A stretch of 41,384 bases of DNA, taken from the NCBI GenBank assembly GCA_024102795.1, contig JAGFJK010000342.1, positions 1 to 41,384 of the forward strand, given 5' to 3'. A program made the translations under genes and the position numbers. The notes below the pieces were generated by a model. That model worked only from the letters and a program-made list of their open reading frames with translations. It was not told the DNA's origin and did not search any database. Source of the DNA: Pirellulaceae bacterium. GTDB lineage: Bacteria > Planctomycetota > Planctomycetia > Pirellulales > Pirellulaceae. Below, one piece after another: positions 7,605-15,473 of this stretch. How positions within the stretch are numbered: the stretch's first letter is position 1; each line of letters begins with the position of its first letter.

Positions 7605-10600
7605 TCAATCCACAAACAGGAATTCGTTACTGTTGAACAGCACGCGACAGGCGTTGCTCAGACCGTGCCGGGCGGCATAATCGGCCAGCGCCCGCCGCTC
7701 GGTGTCGTCGGGTGGTCGATTCAAGATCGCCAGGCACGCGGCGTCCACCTGGCTGGCCGAGTCGCCGCTGGATGCTTGCAGCGCGGCCGCCAGGTGCTGG
7801 CACTGGCGGATGATCACCTTGTCGTGCAGCATGGCCAGGGCCTGCAGGGGCGTGACGGACGAATTGCGGCGCGGCGCGAGCTGCGAGGCATCCGGACAAT
7901 CCAGTGCGTCCATGAAGGGATCGGGCAGCGTGCGAAAGACAAAGCGATACACGCTGCGGCGATGGTTGGCCGGGTCGTTCACGTCGAAGTTCAGATAGTC
8001 GACGTTGGGCGTGACATGGATGCCCGGCGTCTGGATGAACTGCTTGACCGACGGTCCTCCCATCCGGCGATCCAGCGTGCCGGCGATCTGCAGCACGGCG
8101 TCCCGCACCGATTCGGCGTCCAGCCGCCGGCGGTTCATCCGCCACAGCCAGCGATTCTCGGCGTCAAGCTCCGCCTGCCCCGGGTCGTGCCCTGACGACT
8201 GCCGGTAGACCGCGCTGGTGACAATCTGGCGATGCAACGCCTTGAGCGAACCGTCGTGTTGTTGTAACCGGCAGGCCAGCCAGTCCAGCAGTTCCGGATG
8301 GCTCGGCGCGCTGCCCATCCGCCCGAAGTCGTTGGGCGTCTCGACCAGCCCGCGGCCGAAATGGTACTGCCACAACCGATTGGCGATCGAACGCCAGGCC
8401 AGCGCGTTGCGCCGGTCCGCGATCCAGTGGGCCAAGGCCGCTCGCCGCTGCCCTTCATCCCCGGGCTCCGCCAGTTGTAACGTGCCTGGCAGGTGCGGCA
8501 GGCAGGCCAGCGCCGCGGGTTGGGCCAGCGGTCCCGGTTTGGTCACGTCGCCGCGCTCCAGCCGATGCACGGGCCGCGGCTCGTCGGACGGTTTGAACGA
8601 ACCATCCGGCTCGAAGCGACTCGTGCCGCAGTACACCAGTTGCGGCTTGGGCAGCCCCGCCAGTTCCCGGTTCCAGCGCTGTTCCAGCCGGTAAGCGGCC
8701 AGCGCGGCCCGCTGCGGATCGCCGCGCTGCTCGGCGGGCACCGCCAGCGCCGCGGCCACTTCGGCGGGCAACGATTGTGTTTCCACCGGCAGCGGCGGCA
8801 TCGAATCGGTTACCAGCAGCCGCACGCGGCCGATCAAATGGCCGCCGCCGTGCGTCTGCTGCAGCTCGATCGTCAACCGCGTGGGTCCCTCCCACGGCAG
8901 CGGCTCCTGGAACTCGAAGACCGCGTGATGCGGCTGGCCCACCTGGGGAAAGATGCCCCACGCGGTCGCCGGGTTGCCGTCCACCGCCATGGCAATGGTC
9001 CAGCCCGCCTGGTTGAAGTCGGCTTGCGGATTGACCAGCTTCACCGGCTGCCGCATCTCCGCGTGGTCCAGCGGAGCGGCCTGGATCAGCAGCTCATTCA
9101 AGTGCAGATTGCCGTTGTCCTGCCGGCCGGGCCCGCGATGAGGCAGGCGGTCGTCGGTCAAGACTTCCAGCCGCAGACCTCGGATGCGCGCCAGCGACGT
9201 ATCGGCGACCAGCGTGCAGGTATCCTTCTCCGGACGCTCGCCGCCGCTCAGCACCGAGCCGTCTTCTTGCCGGGTCAGCGTGGCACCGCCGGCCGAGTGC
9301 ATCTCGGCGGGCTGCAGGACCTGCCAGCGCAGCGCGGCGTCGTGCACCCCGCGTTCCCAGGCCAGCACGTCGCGTTGCAGTTCGGCGTCCAGCAGCCGCG
9401 CGTCGAGCCGCTCGCGCAGCGCTGGCAACTCGGCGATCGACTGCCGCAGCCGTTCCCGTTCCGCTCGCGCCCGCGGGTCGGGATCGTAGGCCCGGTTGCC
9501 CTTGCCGATACCGGCGAACACGGCTTGCAGCCCGTAGTATTCTCCCTGGGAAATGGGGTCGAACTTGTGGTCGTGACAGCGGGCACAATGCACCGTGCTG
9601 CTGACAAACGTCGACATGACGGTGGTTACGATGTCGTCGCGGTCGATGTAGCGGGCGATCTGGCGGTCGAGCGTATCCTCGCGGATGTCGCGCAGCGAGC
9701 TCTCGTCCCAGGGGCCGGTCGCCAGCATGCCCGTGGCCACGATCGCCGCCGGGTCGCCGGGATACAGCACGTCGCCGGCGATCTGTTCGCGGATGAACCG
9801 GCCATACGGCTTGTCCTGGTTCAGCGACTCGATCAAATAGTCGCGGTAGGGCCAGGCGTGATCGCGAGGCCGATCCTGATCGTGCCCGTGCGTCTCGGCA
9901 TAGTGCACGATATCCATCCAGTGCCGAGCCCACCGCTCGCCGTAGTGCGGGCTGGCCAGCACGCGATCCACCAGCCGTTCGTAGGCGTCGATCGACTCGT
10001 CTTGCAGGAACTGTTCCAACTGCTCGGGCGACGGCGGCAGTCCCAGCAGATCAAAGTACAGCCGGCGCGCCAGCGTGCGGCGAACGGCCGGCGGCGATGG
10101 CTGCAGTTGGTTGGCCTGGAGCCGCTGGAGAATGAACTGGTCGATCGGCGAGCGGGCCCAGGCGGCCGCTTCGCCGCCGGCGACCTTGGGCACGGGCGGT
10201 GGAGCCAGCGGTCGATAGGCCCAGTGTGCGGGCCAATCCGCTCCTTGGCGAATCCACTGCCGCAGCAGCTCGATCTGTTCGTCCGATAGCGCAGGACCCG
10301 TGGGCGGCATCCGCTGATCGGCGTCCTGGCTGGCCACTCGCCGCAGCAGCTCGCTTTGCTCAGGGCGGCCCGGCACGATCGCCACGGCGCCTGAATCCTG
10401 TTCCTGGTTCACGGCCGCCGAACTGGTCAGCCGCAGACCGCTCTCGGCCTGGTCCTGACCGTGACAGGCGACGCAGCGGCCAGAGAGAATCGGCTGGATC
10501 TGGCGATCGAAATCCACGCGGGCGGCCGCCGGCTGGGCCGTTGACTGGGCCAGGAGCACGGCGGGAAGCAGCACCAGGGTTGGTGTCAGCAAGCAGATCG

Positions 10601-10625
10601 GCAGCAACGTGAATCTTCGGATCAT
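7605..10625 (-). CDS. PSCyt1/DUF1549/DUF1553 cytochrome-type protein
   Basis: About 1006 residues. A signal peptide (RRFTLLPICLLTPTLVLLPA) is followed by a planctomycete cytochrome c-like domain with one haem motif, CVACH, in ILSGRCVACHGQ near residue 50. A DUF1549 domain follows at about residues 150-355 and a DUF1553 domain at about residues 690-960, separated by a beta-rich middle region. Together with the DUF1501 gene three bases downstream this is the classic planctomycete pair. The ATG at 10625 was preferred; a TTG at 10634 would add three residues. No clear ribosome binding site is seen. The haem suggests redox activity in the periplasm, but substrate and function are not known. Confidence 0.93.
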   Translation of the reverse strand: MIRRFTLLPICLLTPTLVLLPAVLLAQSTAQPAAARVDFDRQIQPILSGRCVACHGQDQAESGLRLTSSAAVNQEQDSGAVAIVPGRPEQSELLRRVASQDADQRMPPTGPALSDEQIELLRQWIRQGADWPAHWAYRPLAPPPVPKVAGGEAAAWARSPIDQFILQRLQANQLQPSPPAVRRTLARRLYFDLLGLPPSPEQLEQFLQDESIDAYERLVDRVLASPHYGERWARHWMDIVHYAETHGHDQDRPRDHAWPYRDYLIESLNQDKPYGRFIREQIAGDVLYPGDPAAIVATGMLATGPWDESSLRDIREDTLDRQIARYIDRDDIVTTVMSTFVSSTVHCARCHDHKFDPISQGEYYGLQAVFAGIGKGNRAYDPDPRARAERERLRQSIAELPALRERLDARLLDAELQRDVLAWERGVHDAALRWQVLQPAEMHSAGGATLTRQEDGSVLSGGERPEKDTCTLVADTSLARIRGLRLEVLTDDRLPHRGPGRQDNGNLHLNELLIQAAPLDHAEMRQPVKLVNPQADFNQAGWTIAMAVDGNPATAWGIFPQVGQPHHAVFEFQEPLPWEGPTRLTIELQQTHGGGHLIGRVRLLVTDSMPPLPVETQSLPAEVAAALAVPAEQRGDPQRAALAAYRLEQRWNRELAGLPKPQLVYCGTSRFEPDGSFKPSDEPRPVHRLERGDVTKPGPLAQPAALACLPHLPGTLQLAEPGDEGQRRAALAHWIADRRNALAWRSIANRLWQYHFGRGLVETPNDFGRMGSAPSHPELLDWLACRLQQHDGSLKALHRQIVTSAVYRQSSGHDPGQAELDAENRWLWRMNRRRLDAESVRDAVLQIAGTLDRRMGGPSVKQFIQTPGIHVTPNVDYLNFDVNDPANHRRSVYRFVFRTLPDPFMDALDCPDASQLAPRRNSSVTPLQALAMLHDKVIIRQCQHLAAALQASSGDSASQVDAACLAILNRPPDDTERRALADYAARHGLSNACRVLFNSNEFLFVD

Positions 10626-10681
10626 GAGCGGCAAGCGTGGCCGTCGGGGGTGAAACCTGGGGTGCCAAGTCCTATATCATA

Positions 10682-10780
10682 TCAGGGTCTGCGCGACATG
10701 ATCGTGGCCGTGGATATGATGGGCAGCTTCTTGATCGCTTGGAACTCGTCGGGAAGTACATAGATCGAATACTCGCTCAT
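10682..10780 (-). pseudogene. RelE/ParE-like toxin, truncated to 32 residues
   Basis: The ATG at 10780 opens a 32-codon frame starting MSEYSIYVLPDEFQAIKKLP, which reads like the first strand and helix of a RelE/ParE-family toxin (normally about 85-100 residues). After KKLP the sequence loses resemblance and stops at 10682. It overlaps the end of the upstream frame by ATGA, the usual antitoxin-toxin arrangement. It is therefore probably the remnant of a toxin gene cut short by a deletion. The identification rests on about 20 residues. Confidence 0.5.
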
Positions 10781-10908
10781 CCAAGCTCCTCTTTCACGTC
10801 CTCCCATCGAAGCCAACCGGCATGCTCGCGATCACCACTCGCAGCTTGCAACGCTTCCAAGGGGGTCATGTTCACATCTCGCAATGCGGTCTTGATTTCG
10901 CTGAGTGC
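10777..10908 (-). pseudogene. Antitoxin-like C-terminal fragment paired with the RelE-like remnant
   Basis: The frame is open from 10908 and stops at 10777; its first ATG is at 10869 and would give 30 residues ending GWLRWEDVKEELG. That ending resembles the C-terminus of small RelB/addiction-module antitoxins (WEEVKxxLG). An in-frame TGA at 10909-10911 removes any longer N-terminus, so this looks like a decayed 5' part. The stop overlaps the toxin-like ATG by four bases. It could be a real micro-ORF, but the pairing favours a degraded toxin-antitoxin locus. Confidence 0.4.
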
Positions 10909-10984
10909 TCAAGTTCAATTACAATGGCATCCTGTCGCCCGTTTGTCTGACATAGGTTTAGCGGTAGACTGCAGGTATCAAGGC

Positions 10985-10990
10985 GGAGGA
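10985..10990 (+). promoter_or_regulatory. Shine-Dalgarno site of the DUF433 gene
   Basis: GGAGGA lies six bases before the ATG at 10997 and decides that start against the longer open frame from 10637, which runs through the decayed locus on the other strand. Confidence 0.85.
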
Positions 10991-10996
10991 CGGTCG

Positions 10997-11248
10997 ATGG
11001 ACGAACTGAAGCTGCTGGAACGCATCACGGTGAATCCCAACATCTTTGGCGGCAAGCCCATTATTCGCGGCCGCCGACTGGCCGTCGAACACGTTCTGGG
11101 TATGCTCGCTGCCGGGGACACACCCGAATTTCTGCTGCAGGGCTACCCTTGGCTGGAAAAGGAAGACATCCAAGCGTGTTTGGTGTACGCCCGTCGCATG
11201 GTCGGCCATGAACGGATCGAGCCTCTAAAGATCGATTCGGCCGCGTGA
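10997..11248 (+). CDS. DUF433 antitoxin
   Basis: 83-residue protein. The segment LERITVNPNIFGGKPIIRGRR followed by EHVLGMLAAGDTPEFLLQGYPWLEKEDIQACLVYA is the standard DUF433 pattern: a small winged-helix or helix-turn-helix protein that commonly acts as the antitoxin of DUF5615 PIN-like proteins. Its stop is six bases before the ATG of such a protein. The strong ribosome binding site supports real translation. It probably binds and neutralises the neighbouring toxin and represses the pair, as in comparable systems; this is inference from family and context. Confidence 0.9.
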   Translation: MDELKLLERITVNPNIFGGKPIIRGRRLAVEHVLGMLAAGDTPEFLLQGYPWLEKEDIQACLVYARRMVGHERIEPLKIDSAA

Positions 11249-11254
11249 AGCCGC

Positions 11255-11617
11255 ATGAAGGTGTTGCTCGATACCTGCGTTTGGGGCGGCGTCCTGGCGG
11301 AACTTCAGGCAGTTGGCCATGACGTACTGTGGACCGGTAATCTGGCCCAAGACCCAGGGGACGAAGAGATCCTGGCACAGGCGCACCGGGAACAACGTGT
11401 GCTCATCACGCTCGATAAGGACTTCGGCGAACTGGCAATACGACGAAGTCTGCCCCATGGCGGCATTGTGCGCATCGTTAACATCAGTGCCCGCCAGCAA
11501 GGCCTCATTTGCCAACAAGTGCTCACGCAGTATGGGGATGAATTGACGCGTGGAGCCATTATCACTGTCGAGGCCGGTCGCGTGCGTATTCGCCCCCCAG
11601 GCAACGGTGGGCAATGA
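11255..11617 (+). CDS. DUF5615 PIN-like toxin
   Basis: 120-residue protein starting MKVLLDTCVWGGVLAEL, with the acidic residue of the first PIN strand at Asp6 and the later VLITLDKDFGEL segment near residues 49-60, which carries the second acidic cluster. This is the Mut7-C/DUF5615 type of PIN-like fold, thought to be a ribonuclease toxin. It is the immediate partner of the DUF433 gene upstream, with a six-base gap, and has the usual length, so the pair appears intact. A 48-bp palindrome starts 12 bases after its stop. Targets are unknown. Confidence 0.88.
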   Translation: MKVLLDTCVWGGVLAELQAVGHDVLWTGNLAQDPGDEEILAQAHREQRVLITLDKDFGELAIRRSLPHGGIVRIVNISARQQGLICQQVLTQYGDELTRGAIITVEAGRVRIRPPGNGGQ

Positions 11618-11628
11618 TGTGTAAAGCA

Positions 11629-11676
11629 GAACAGGGGACGGGGGTAGTTTCCGGAAATTACGCCCGTCCCCTGTTC
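11629..11676. repeat. 48-bp near-perfect palindrome (REP-like)
   Basis: Outer arms GAACAGGGGACGGG (11629-11642) and CCCGTCCCCTGTTC (11663-11676) are exact complements, and the inner part is also palindromic around TTTCC/GGAAA at the centre. Only two of 24 positions fail to match across the axis. No T-run follows on either side, so a simple terminator is unlikely. It has the look of a dispersed REP or MITE-like element. Confidence 0.9.
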
Positions 11677-11769
11677 AAGACCGCCGCTAAACAACTGGGA
11701 CGCTTGTTGGGCGCGAGCCCAGGTGGGAGAATGCGGCGAGGGCTCGGATTCTCGTTCAGGAGCATCGTC

Positions 11770-13152
11770 ATGAAATGCAGATTGCGATTCCACTGCACCG
11801 CGCGCTTCGGACTGGTCCTGGCGGCCTGCCAGGTCGCCCTGTTGTTCCCTGGCGGCCAGGTTGCCAGAGCGCAACAGGCTGACGACAAGCAGGAAGCCGC
11901 CGCCGGCAAGGAGCTGACGTTCGACAATGCATTCTTCGAGGCGCCGGTGCGGCTGATGGTCGGCGACCAGCCGCTCAATGCTCAGGCCGCCCAGATGTAT
12001 CCTTCGCCCGCCATGTACGACGTCGATGCCGACGGCCAGATGGAACTGGTGGTGGGCGATATCTTCGGTTCGCTGAACGTCTACGAGAACCAGAACCGCA
12101 CGGGCCAGGGTGATCCGGTGTGGAGCCAGCATCGGACGCTGAAGACGGCGCGCGGCGAGCCGATTAAAGTGTCCAATTGGTGATGTGTCGGCATGAGTTC
12201 ACAGTTGGTGGACATCGACTCCGACGGACACAACGACATCCTGGTGGGAAGTTTTTCGGGCGTGCCGCAACTGATCAAGGGCAGTGCCGAGGGTTTCGCC
12301 GAACCGCGGCCGATCACAGGCGCCGACGGCCAGACGGTGTTGATCGCGAATTTCTGGAACTACGAAACGACCAAGTGGGACACGACGGACCGAGCAGGCT
12401 CGGAAGGCCATTGCACGTCGGTGGCGGCCGTCGATTGGGATGCCGACGGCGATCTGGATCTGCTGCTCGGCGATTACTACGGCGGGCGGTTGTATCTGTG
12501 CGAGAACCAGGGAGACGCCCGGACGCCCAAGTTCGCCGGTTCGAACCAGCCGGTTCAGGCCGCTGGCCAGCCGCTGGTCGTCCCGCAAGGGCTGGCCGCG
12601 CCGCGCATCGTGGACTGGGACGGCGATGGACGTTTTGACATCCTCTGCGGCGGTTCCCACGGCGGTGTGTATCTGTACAAGAACGAGGGCACCAAGACGG
12701 CTCCCCGGTTCGCCGCCGCCACGACGTTGATTCCGGTGCTCGACGACCCGTCGAACTCGTACATCACGCGCGTCCCCACGCGCAACGGGCAGCCGACGTT
12801 CCCCGGTTCGTCGTATCACATCGAACCGGTCGACTACGACGCCGACGGGGACCTGGACCTGCTGGTCGGCGCCCGCAGCTCCTGGTTGAAGGCGTCTCCC
12901 AAGGTTCTGACCGACAAGGAGCGCGAGGAACTGGCCAAGATCAACCAGCGGTTCAACGAGGTGTACGCCCAGATGCGCCAGTTCACGTCCGAGGCCAAGA
13001 CGGACGAAGCTCGGCAGGCACTGGCACAGAACGAAGCGTACCAGAAGCTGGTGCGGGAGTTTCAGACGCTGCTCAACCGGCAGCAGGAATTCGACACCGA
13101 CCCGTCGGAAACCGGCGATTTCGTCTGGCTGTTTCGGCGCGTCGCAAAATAG
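11770..13152 (+). CDS. VCBS/FG-GAP repeat secreted protein with an in-frame TGA; candidate selenoprotein
   Basis: The ATG at 11770 has AGGAG seven bases upstream and gives a signal peptide (FGLVLAACQVALLFPGG, cleavage probably after VARAQQ). Calcium-binding FG-GAP/VCBS units follow: YDVDADGQMELVVGDIFG, VDIDSDGHNDILVGSFSG, VDWDADGDLDLLLGDYYGG, VDWDGDGRFDILCGG and VDYDADGDLDLLVGARS, as in beta-propeller proteins, then a helical charged segment. The frame is broken once, at TGA 12181-12183, codon 138; the next codon is TGT (Cys). The two halves are in the same frame with no indel, and the downstream half begins in the middle of a propeller unit, so it is not a separate gene. Read through, it is 460 residues with W-Sec-C-V-G. 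A hairpin follows the TGA. Alternatives are a nonsense mutation, a sequencing error or restart at the ATG at 12193. Confidence 0.75.
12184..12232 (+). promoter_or_regulatory. SECIS-like stem-loop directly after the in-frame TGA
   Basis: The inner stem pairs GTTCAC (12197-12202) with GTGGAC (12208-12213), with one G-U pair, and closes the 5-nt loop AGTTG, whose second base is G. The loop starts 19 nt after the TGA. Outer pairing is possible between TGTGTC (12184-12189) and GACACA (12227-12232), or between GTCGG (12187-12191) and CCGAC (12221-12225). Bacterial SECIS elements are hairpins in the coding sequence just after UGA with a short loop carrying an early G. The fit is qualitative; a GC-rich sequence can form such hairpins by chance. 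Confidence 0.4.
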
Positions 13153-13322
13153 AACTCGTGTTCCGTTTTGCAACACTCCGGCTACCGGCTCGGACGGCTG
13201 GCCGGCGCGGCTCTCCCGCTGCAAACGCCAATCGCCATTCATCTTATGGCAAATTCCCGGTCCGTGCCCCCCGACTGGCGAGCGCGGGCACGTGAGTTGC
13301 TCCCGGTGCGGGGGCCTTGCCA

Positions 13323-13350
13323 GCAGGGCGAGCAACGGTGCTCGCCCTGC
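13323..13350. repeat. Perfect 12-bp inverted repeat
   Basis: GCAGGGCGAGCA (13323-13334) pairs exactly with TGCTCGCCCTGC (13339-13350) around an ACGG loop, and CAG/CTG-rich flanks extend the symmetry. No T-tract follows. It lies between the VCBS gene and the small unknown gene and resembles the other palindromic intergenic repeats here. Confidence 0.85.
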
Positions 13351-13387
13351 CTGCTGGTGGGGAGCCGCATCGGTTGAGGGCCGCTCG

Positions 13388-13816
13388 ATGATCAAGACCA
13401 GGACAGTTCGCCGACAGGACGGAAAAGTCGAGATTCTCCGCGTGCTGGGACCCGGAGCGATGGACGAATGGAATCGGGACGATCCGCTGGCGTATGAAAA
13501 GAGTATCGTCTGGACCGTCGACATCTCGCGGCTCGACTATGTCCGCGTCACGACCATTCATTCCGCTCGCAGCCGTCGCGGGCCGCTGGAAGTCTCCGGG
13601 CCGATCCGAGTGGTGGGGTATGCCAAGCTGACTTCGAACGCGCCGCGCAACCCGGACGGAGCGACCTATTCGCGCCGCATGTTCTATGTGAAGGACGAAG
13701 ACGGGCGAGCGGACGGCACTCCGTCGAACGCCATTGACCCGCGCTCCGTGCTGCCGGGATTCTCCGGCCGGGCGGCTACCGGATCTTGCTCGGCGCGGTC
13801 TGGTTCTCCGGGATGA
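13388..13816 (+). CDS. Hypothetical protein
   Basis: 142-residue frame from the ATG at 13388. It starts MIKTRTVRRQDGKVEILRVL, is rich in Arg, Asp and Ser, and has no signal peptide or membrane segment. The first 110 residues have balanced composition and could be a small beta-rich domain (IVWTVDISRLDYVRVTTIHS). The last 30 residues are low in structure and overlap the 3' end of the convergent amidohydrolase gene by 41 bases. Only a weak purine-rich stretch precedes the start. I do not recognise a family; it may be real but could be a chance frame. Confidence 0.4.
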   Translation: MIKTRTVRRQDGKVEILRVLGPGAMDEWNRDDPLAYEKSIVWTVDISRLDYVRVTTIHSARSRRGPLEVSGPIRVVGYAKLTSNAPRNPDGATYSRRMFYVKDEDGRADGTPSNAIDPRSVLPGFSGRAATGSCSARSGSPG

Positions 13817-15266
13817 AGCTGAAATACTTCAGGTCCTTGGTCCGCTGTTTCCAGTCCGCGCGAGCCGCCTCGACCAGCTCGGGACGCTCGAACAGGTCGA
13901 GCGCCGTGAGCGCCAGCACCTTGGCGGCATAGACCAGGCCTTTTTCGCCGATCGACGACCCGATGCTGGCCACGTTCTGCCAACTGTGGCCGGGACTGTC
14001 GGCGGGCAGGCAGGCCGTCCGCAGGCCGCCGGTCGGCACGCGCCAACTGACGTCTCCCACGTCGGTCGATCCCTTGCTGGGCTCGGACGCGACGGCCGGT
14101 TCGTGAATCCGGTCGTCGATGGCCAGTGGAAATTCGGTGCCGAACTGTTCGCGGAGCGGTTCCTGCAGGCGGCGAGCGAACAGTTGTTCCTCGTCGCTGA
14201 ACCGCGGCGCACCGACCGCTCGCAGGTTGCGCGTGATCAGGTCGCTCAGCGGCGCGTTCGGAATCACCTCATGGCAGTCCGTGTCGATCTGCACGCGGAA
14301 CGTGGTGCGGGTCATCTTGGCCGCGCCTTCGGCGATCTCCCGCAGCCAGCCGAAGTTGGCTTCGACGTCGGCGTGCTTGTCAGCTCGGACGAAGTACCAG
14401 ACCGTGGCCTCGGGCGGGACGACGTTGGGAGCGCCTCCGCCGTTGACGATTACATAATGAATGCGAGCGTCCTCCTTCAGATGCTCGCGCATGAAGTTCG
14501 CCCCCACGTTCATCAGTTCCACCGCGTCCAGCGCGCTGCGCCCGCTGTGCGGGCTGACCGAGGCGTGGGCGGGCGTGCCGGAGAAGGTGAACTTGGCCGA
14601 GACCAGCGCCTTCGAACTGCTCGACCAGGCCTCGTTCTTGCTGGCCGGATGCCAGTGCAGGCAGACGTCCAGATCGTCGAAGCGGCCATCCAGCGTCATG
14701 TACACCTTGCCGATCACGGTCTCCTCGGCGGGCGTGCCATACAGCCGGATGGTGCCCGGCAGTTGATGCTTCTCCAGCGCCGCCTTGACCGCCAGCACGG
14801 CGCCCAGTGCGCCGGTACCCAGGCCGCTGTGTCCGCAGGCGTGGCCCGGTGCTCCCGGCGTGACCGGCTGGCGCTGCGGAGACATCTGCTGCGACATGCC
14901 GGGCAACGCATCGTACTCGGCCAGGATCCCGATCACCGGCTTTCCCTGGCCGTAGCTGGCCACGAACGCGGTCGGCATCCCGGAGATTCCGCTGGTGACC
15001 TCAAACCCGGCCTGCTTCAACTGATCCACCAGCAGTTGGCTCGAACGTGTCTCCTCCAGACCCACCTCGGCGAATTCCCAGATCGCCCGGTTCACCTCCC
15101 GCAGTTGGGCCGTCCGTTGCTCCACGTCGGCCACCGCGGTCTGCTGCGCCGGTCCCAAGAGTGGATCCGCCGCCAGCAGGCCGCCGGCGGGAGCGAGCGG
15201 GTGGTCCTGGTTCAAGGCGATCAGAACCAACAACACGGCAGCGAATGGTGCGGCAAGGCGATGCAT
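13776..15266 (-). CDS. AbgB-like M20 amidohydrolase, exported
   Basis: 496-residue zinc amidohydrolase of the M20/AbgB group, which cleaves amide bonds such as that of p-aminobenzoyl-glutamate or similar acyl-amino acids. It has a signal peptide (LAAPFAAVLLVLIAL) and the family motifs GILAEYDALPG near residue 120, PGHACGHSGLGTGALG near residue 143, and CLHWHPAS near residue 208. The dimerisation-domain segment TPAHASVSPHSGRSALDAVELMN is also present. An AGGA eight bases before the ATG supports the start. The exported location is a difference from E. coli AbgB, which is cytoplasmic. The substrate cannot be told from the sequence. Confidence 0.88.
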   Translation of the reverse strand: MHRLAAPFAAVLLVLIALNQDHPLAPAGGLLAADPLLGPAQQTAVADVEQRTAQLREVNRAIWEFAEVGLEETRSSQLLVDQLKQAGFEVTSGISGMPTAFVASYGQGKPVIGILAEYDALPGMSQQMSPQRQPVTPGAPGHACGHSGLGTGALGAVLAVKAALEKHQLPGTIRLYGTPAEETVIGKVYMTLDGRFDDLDVCLHWHPASKNEAWSSSSKALVSAKFTFSGTPAHASVSPHSGRSALDAVELMNVGANFMREHLKEDARIHYVIVNGGGAPNVVPPEATVWYFVRADKHADVEANFGWLREIAEGAAKMTRTTFRVQIDTDCHEVIPNAPLSDLITRNLRAVGAPRFSDEEQLFARRLQEPLREQFGTEFPLAIDDRIHEPAVASEPSKGSTDVGDVSWRVPTGGLRTACLPADSPGHSWQNVASIGSSIGEKGLVYAAKVLALTALDLFERPELVEAARADWKQRTKDLKYFSFIPENQTAPSKIR

Positions 15267-15295
15267 GGGCGGGGTCCTGGGAGAGGTCAGGAGGA

Positions 15296-15337
15296 AGTTG
15301 TCAGTGATCAGTTGTCAGGTATCAGTTGTCAGGTGGT
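15296..15337. repeat. Heptamer-based tandem repeat, site 1
   Basis: AGTTGTCAG occurs at 15296, 15310 and 15324, a 14-bp period that splits into heptamers AGTTGTC, AGTGATC, AGTTGTC, AGGTATC, AGTTGTC and AGGTGGT. A related heptamer array occurs at 22971. It lies in the gap between the divergent amidohydrolase and dehydrogenase genes. Confidence 0.85.
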
Positions 15338-15473
15338 ACTGGGGGCTCTGGCCTGTCAACAGAACGACTGGGACAGTCGTTCCACCATTGCCGCTGGTCA
15401 GTCGCGGTGGCAGGCGTTACATTTCCAGGCTACACCAGCCACACGTCGTGGAACAGCCAGGGAACTACCGCCC

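Noticed and set aside
8493-10289. 598-residue plus-strand frame opposite the DUF1549/DUF1553 gene
   Set aside because: Shadow frame without domains; the opposite strand carries the haem motif and family domains.
10637-10996. N-terminal extension of the DUF433 antitoxin
   Set aside because: The strong ribosome binding site at 10985 and normal family length point to the ATG at 10997.
12193-13152. Second half of the VCBS protein as an independent gene starting at ATG 12193
   Set aside because: It has no signal peptide or ribosome binding site and begins inside a repeat unit, so readthrough or a damaged single gene fits better.
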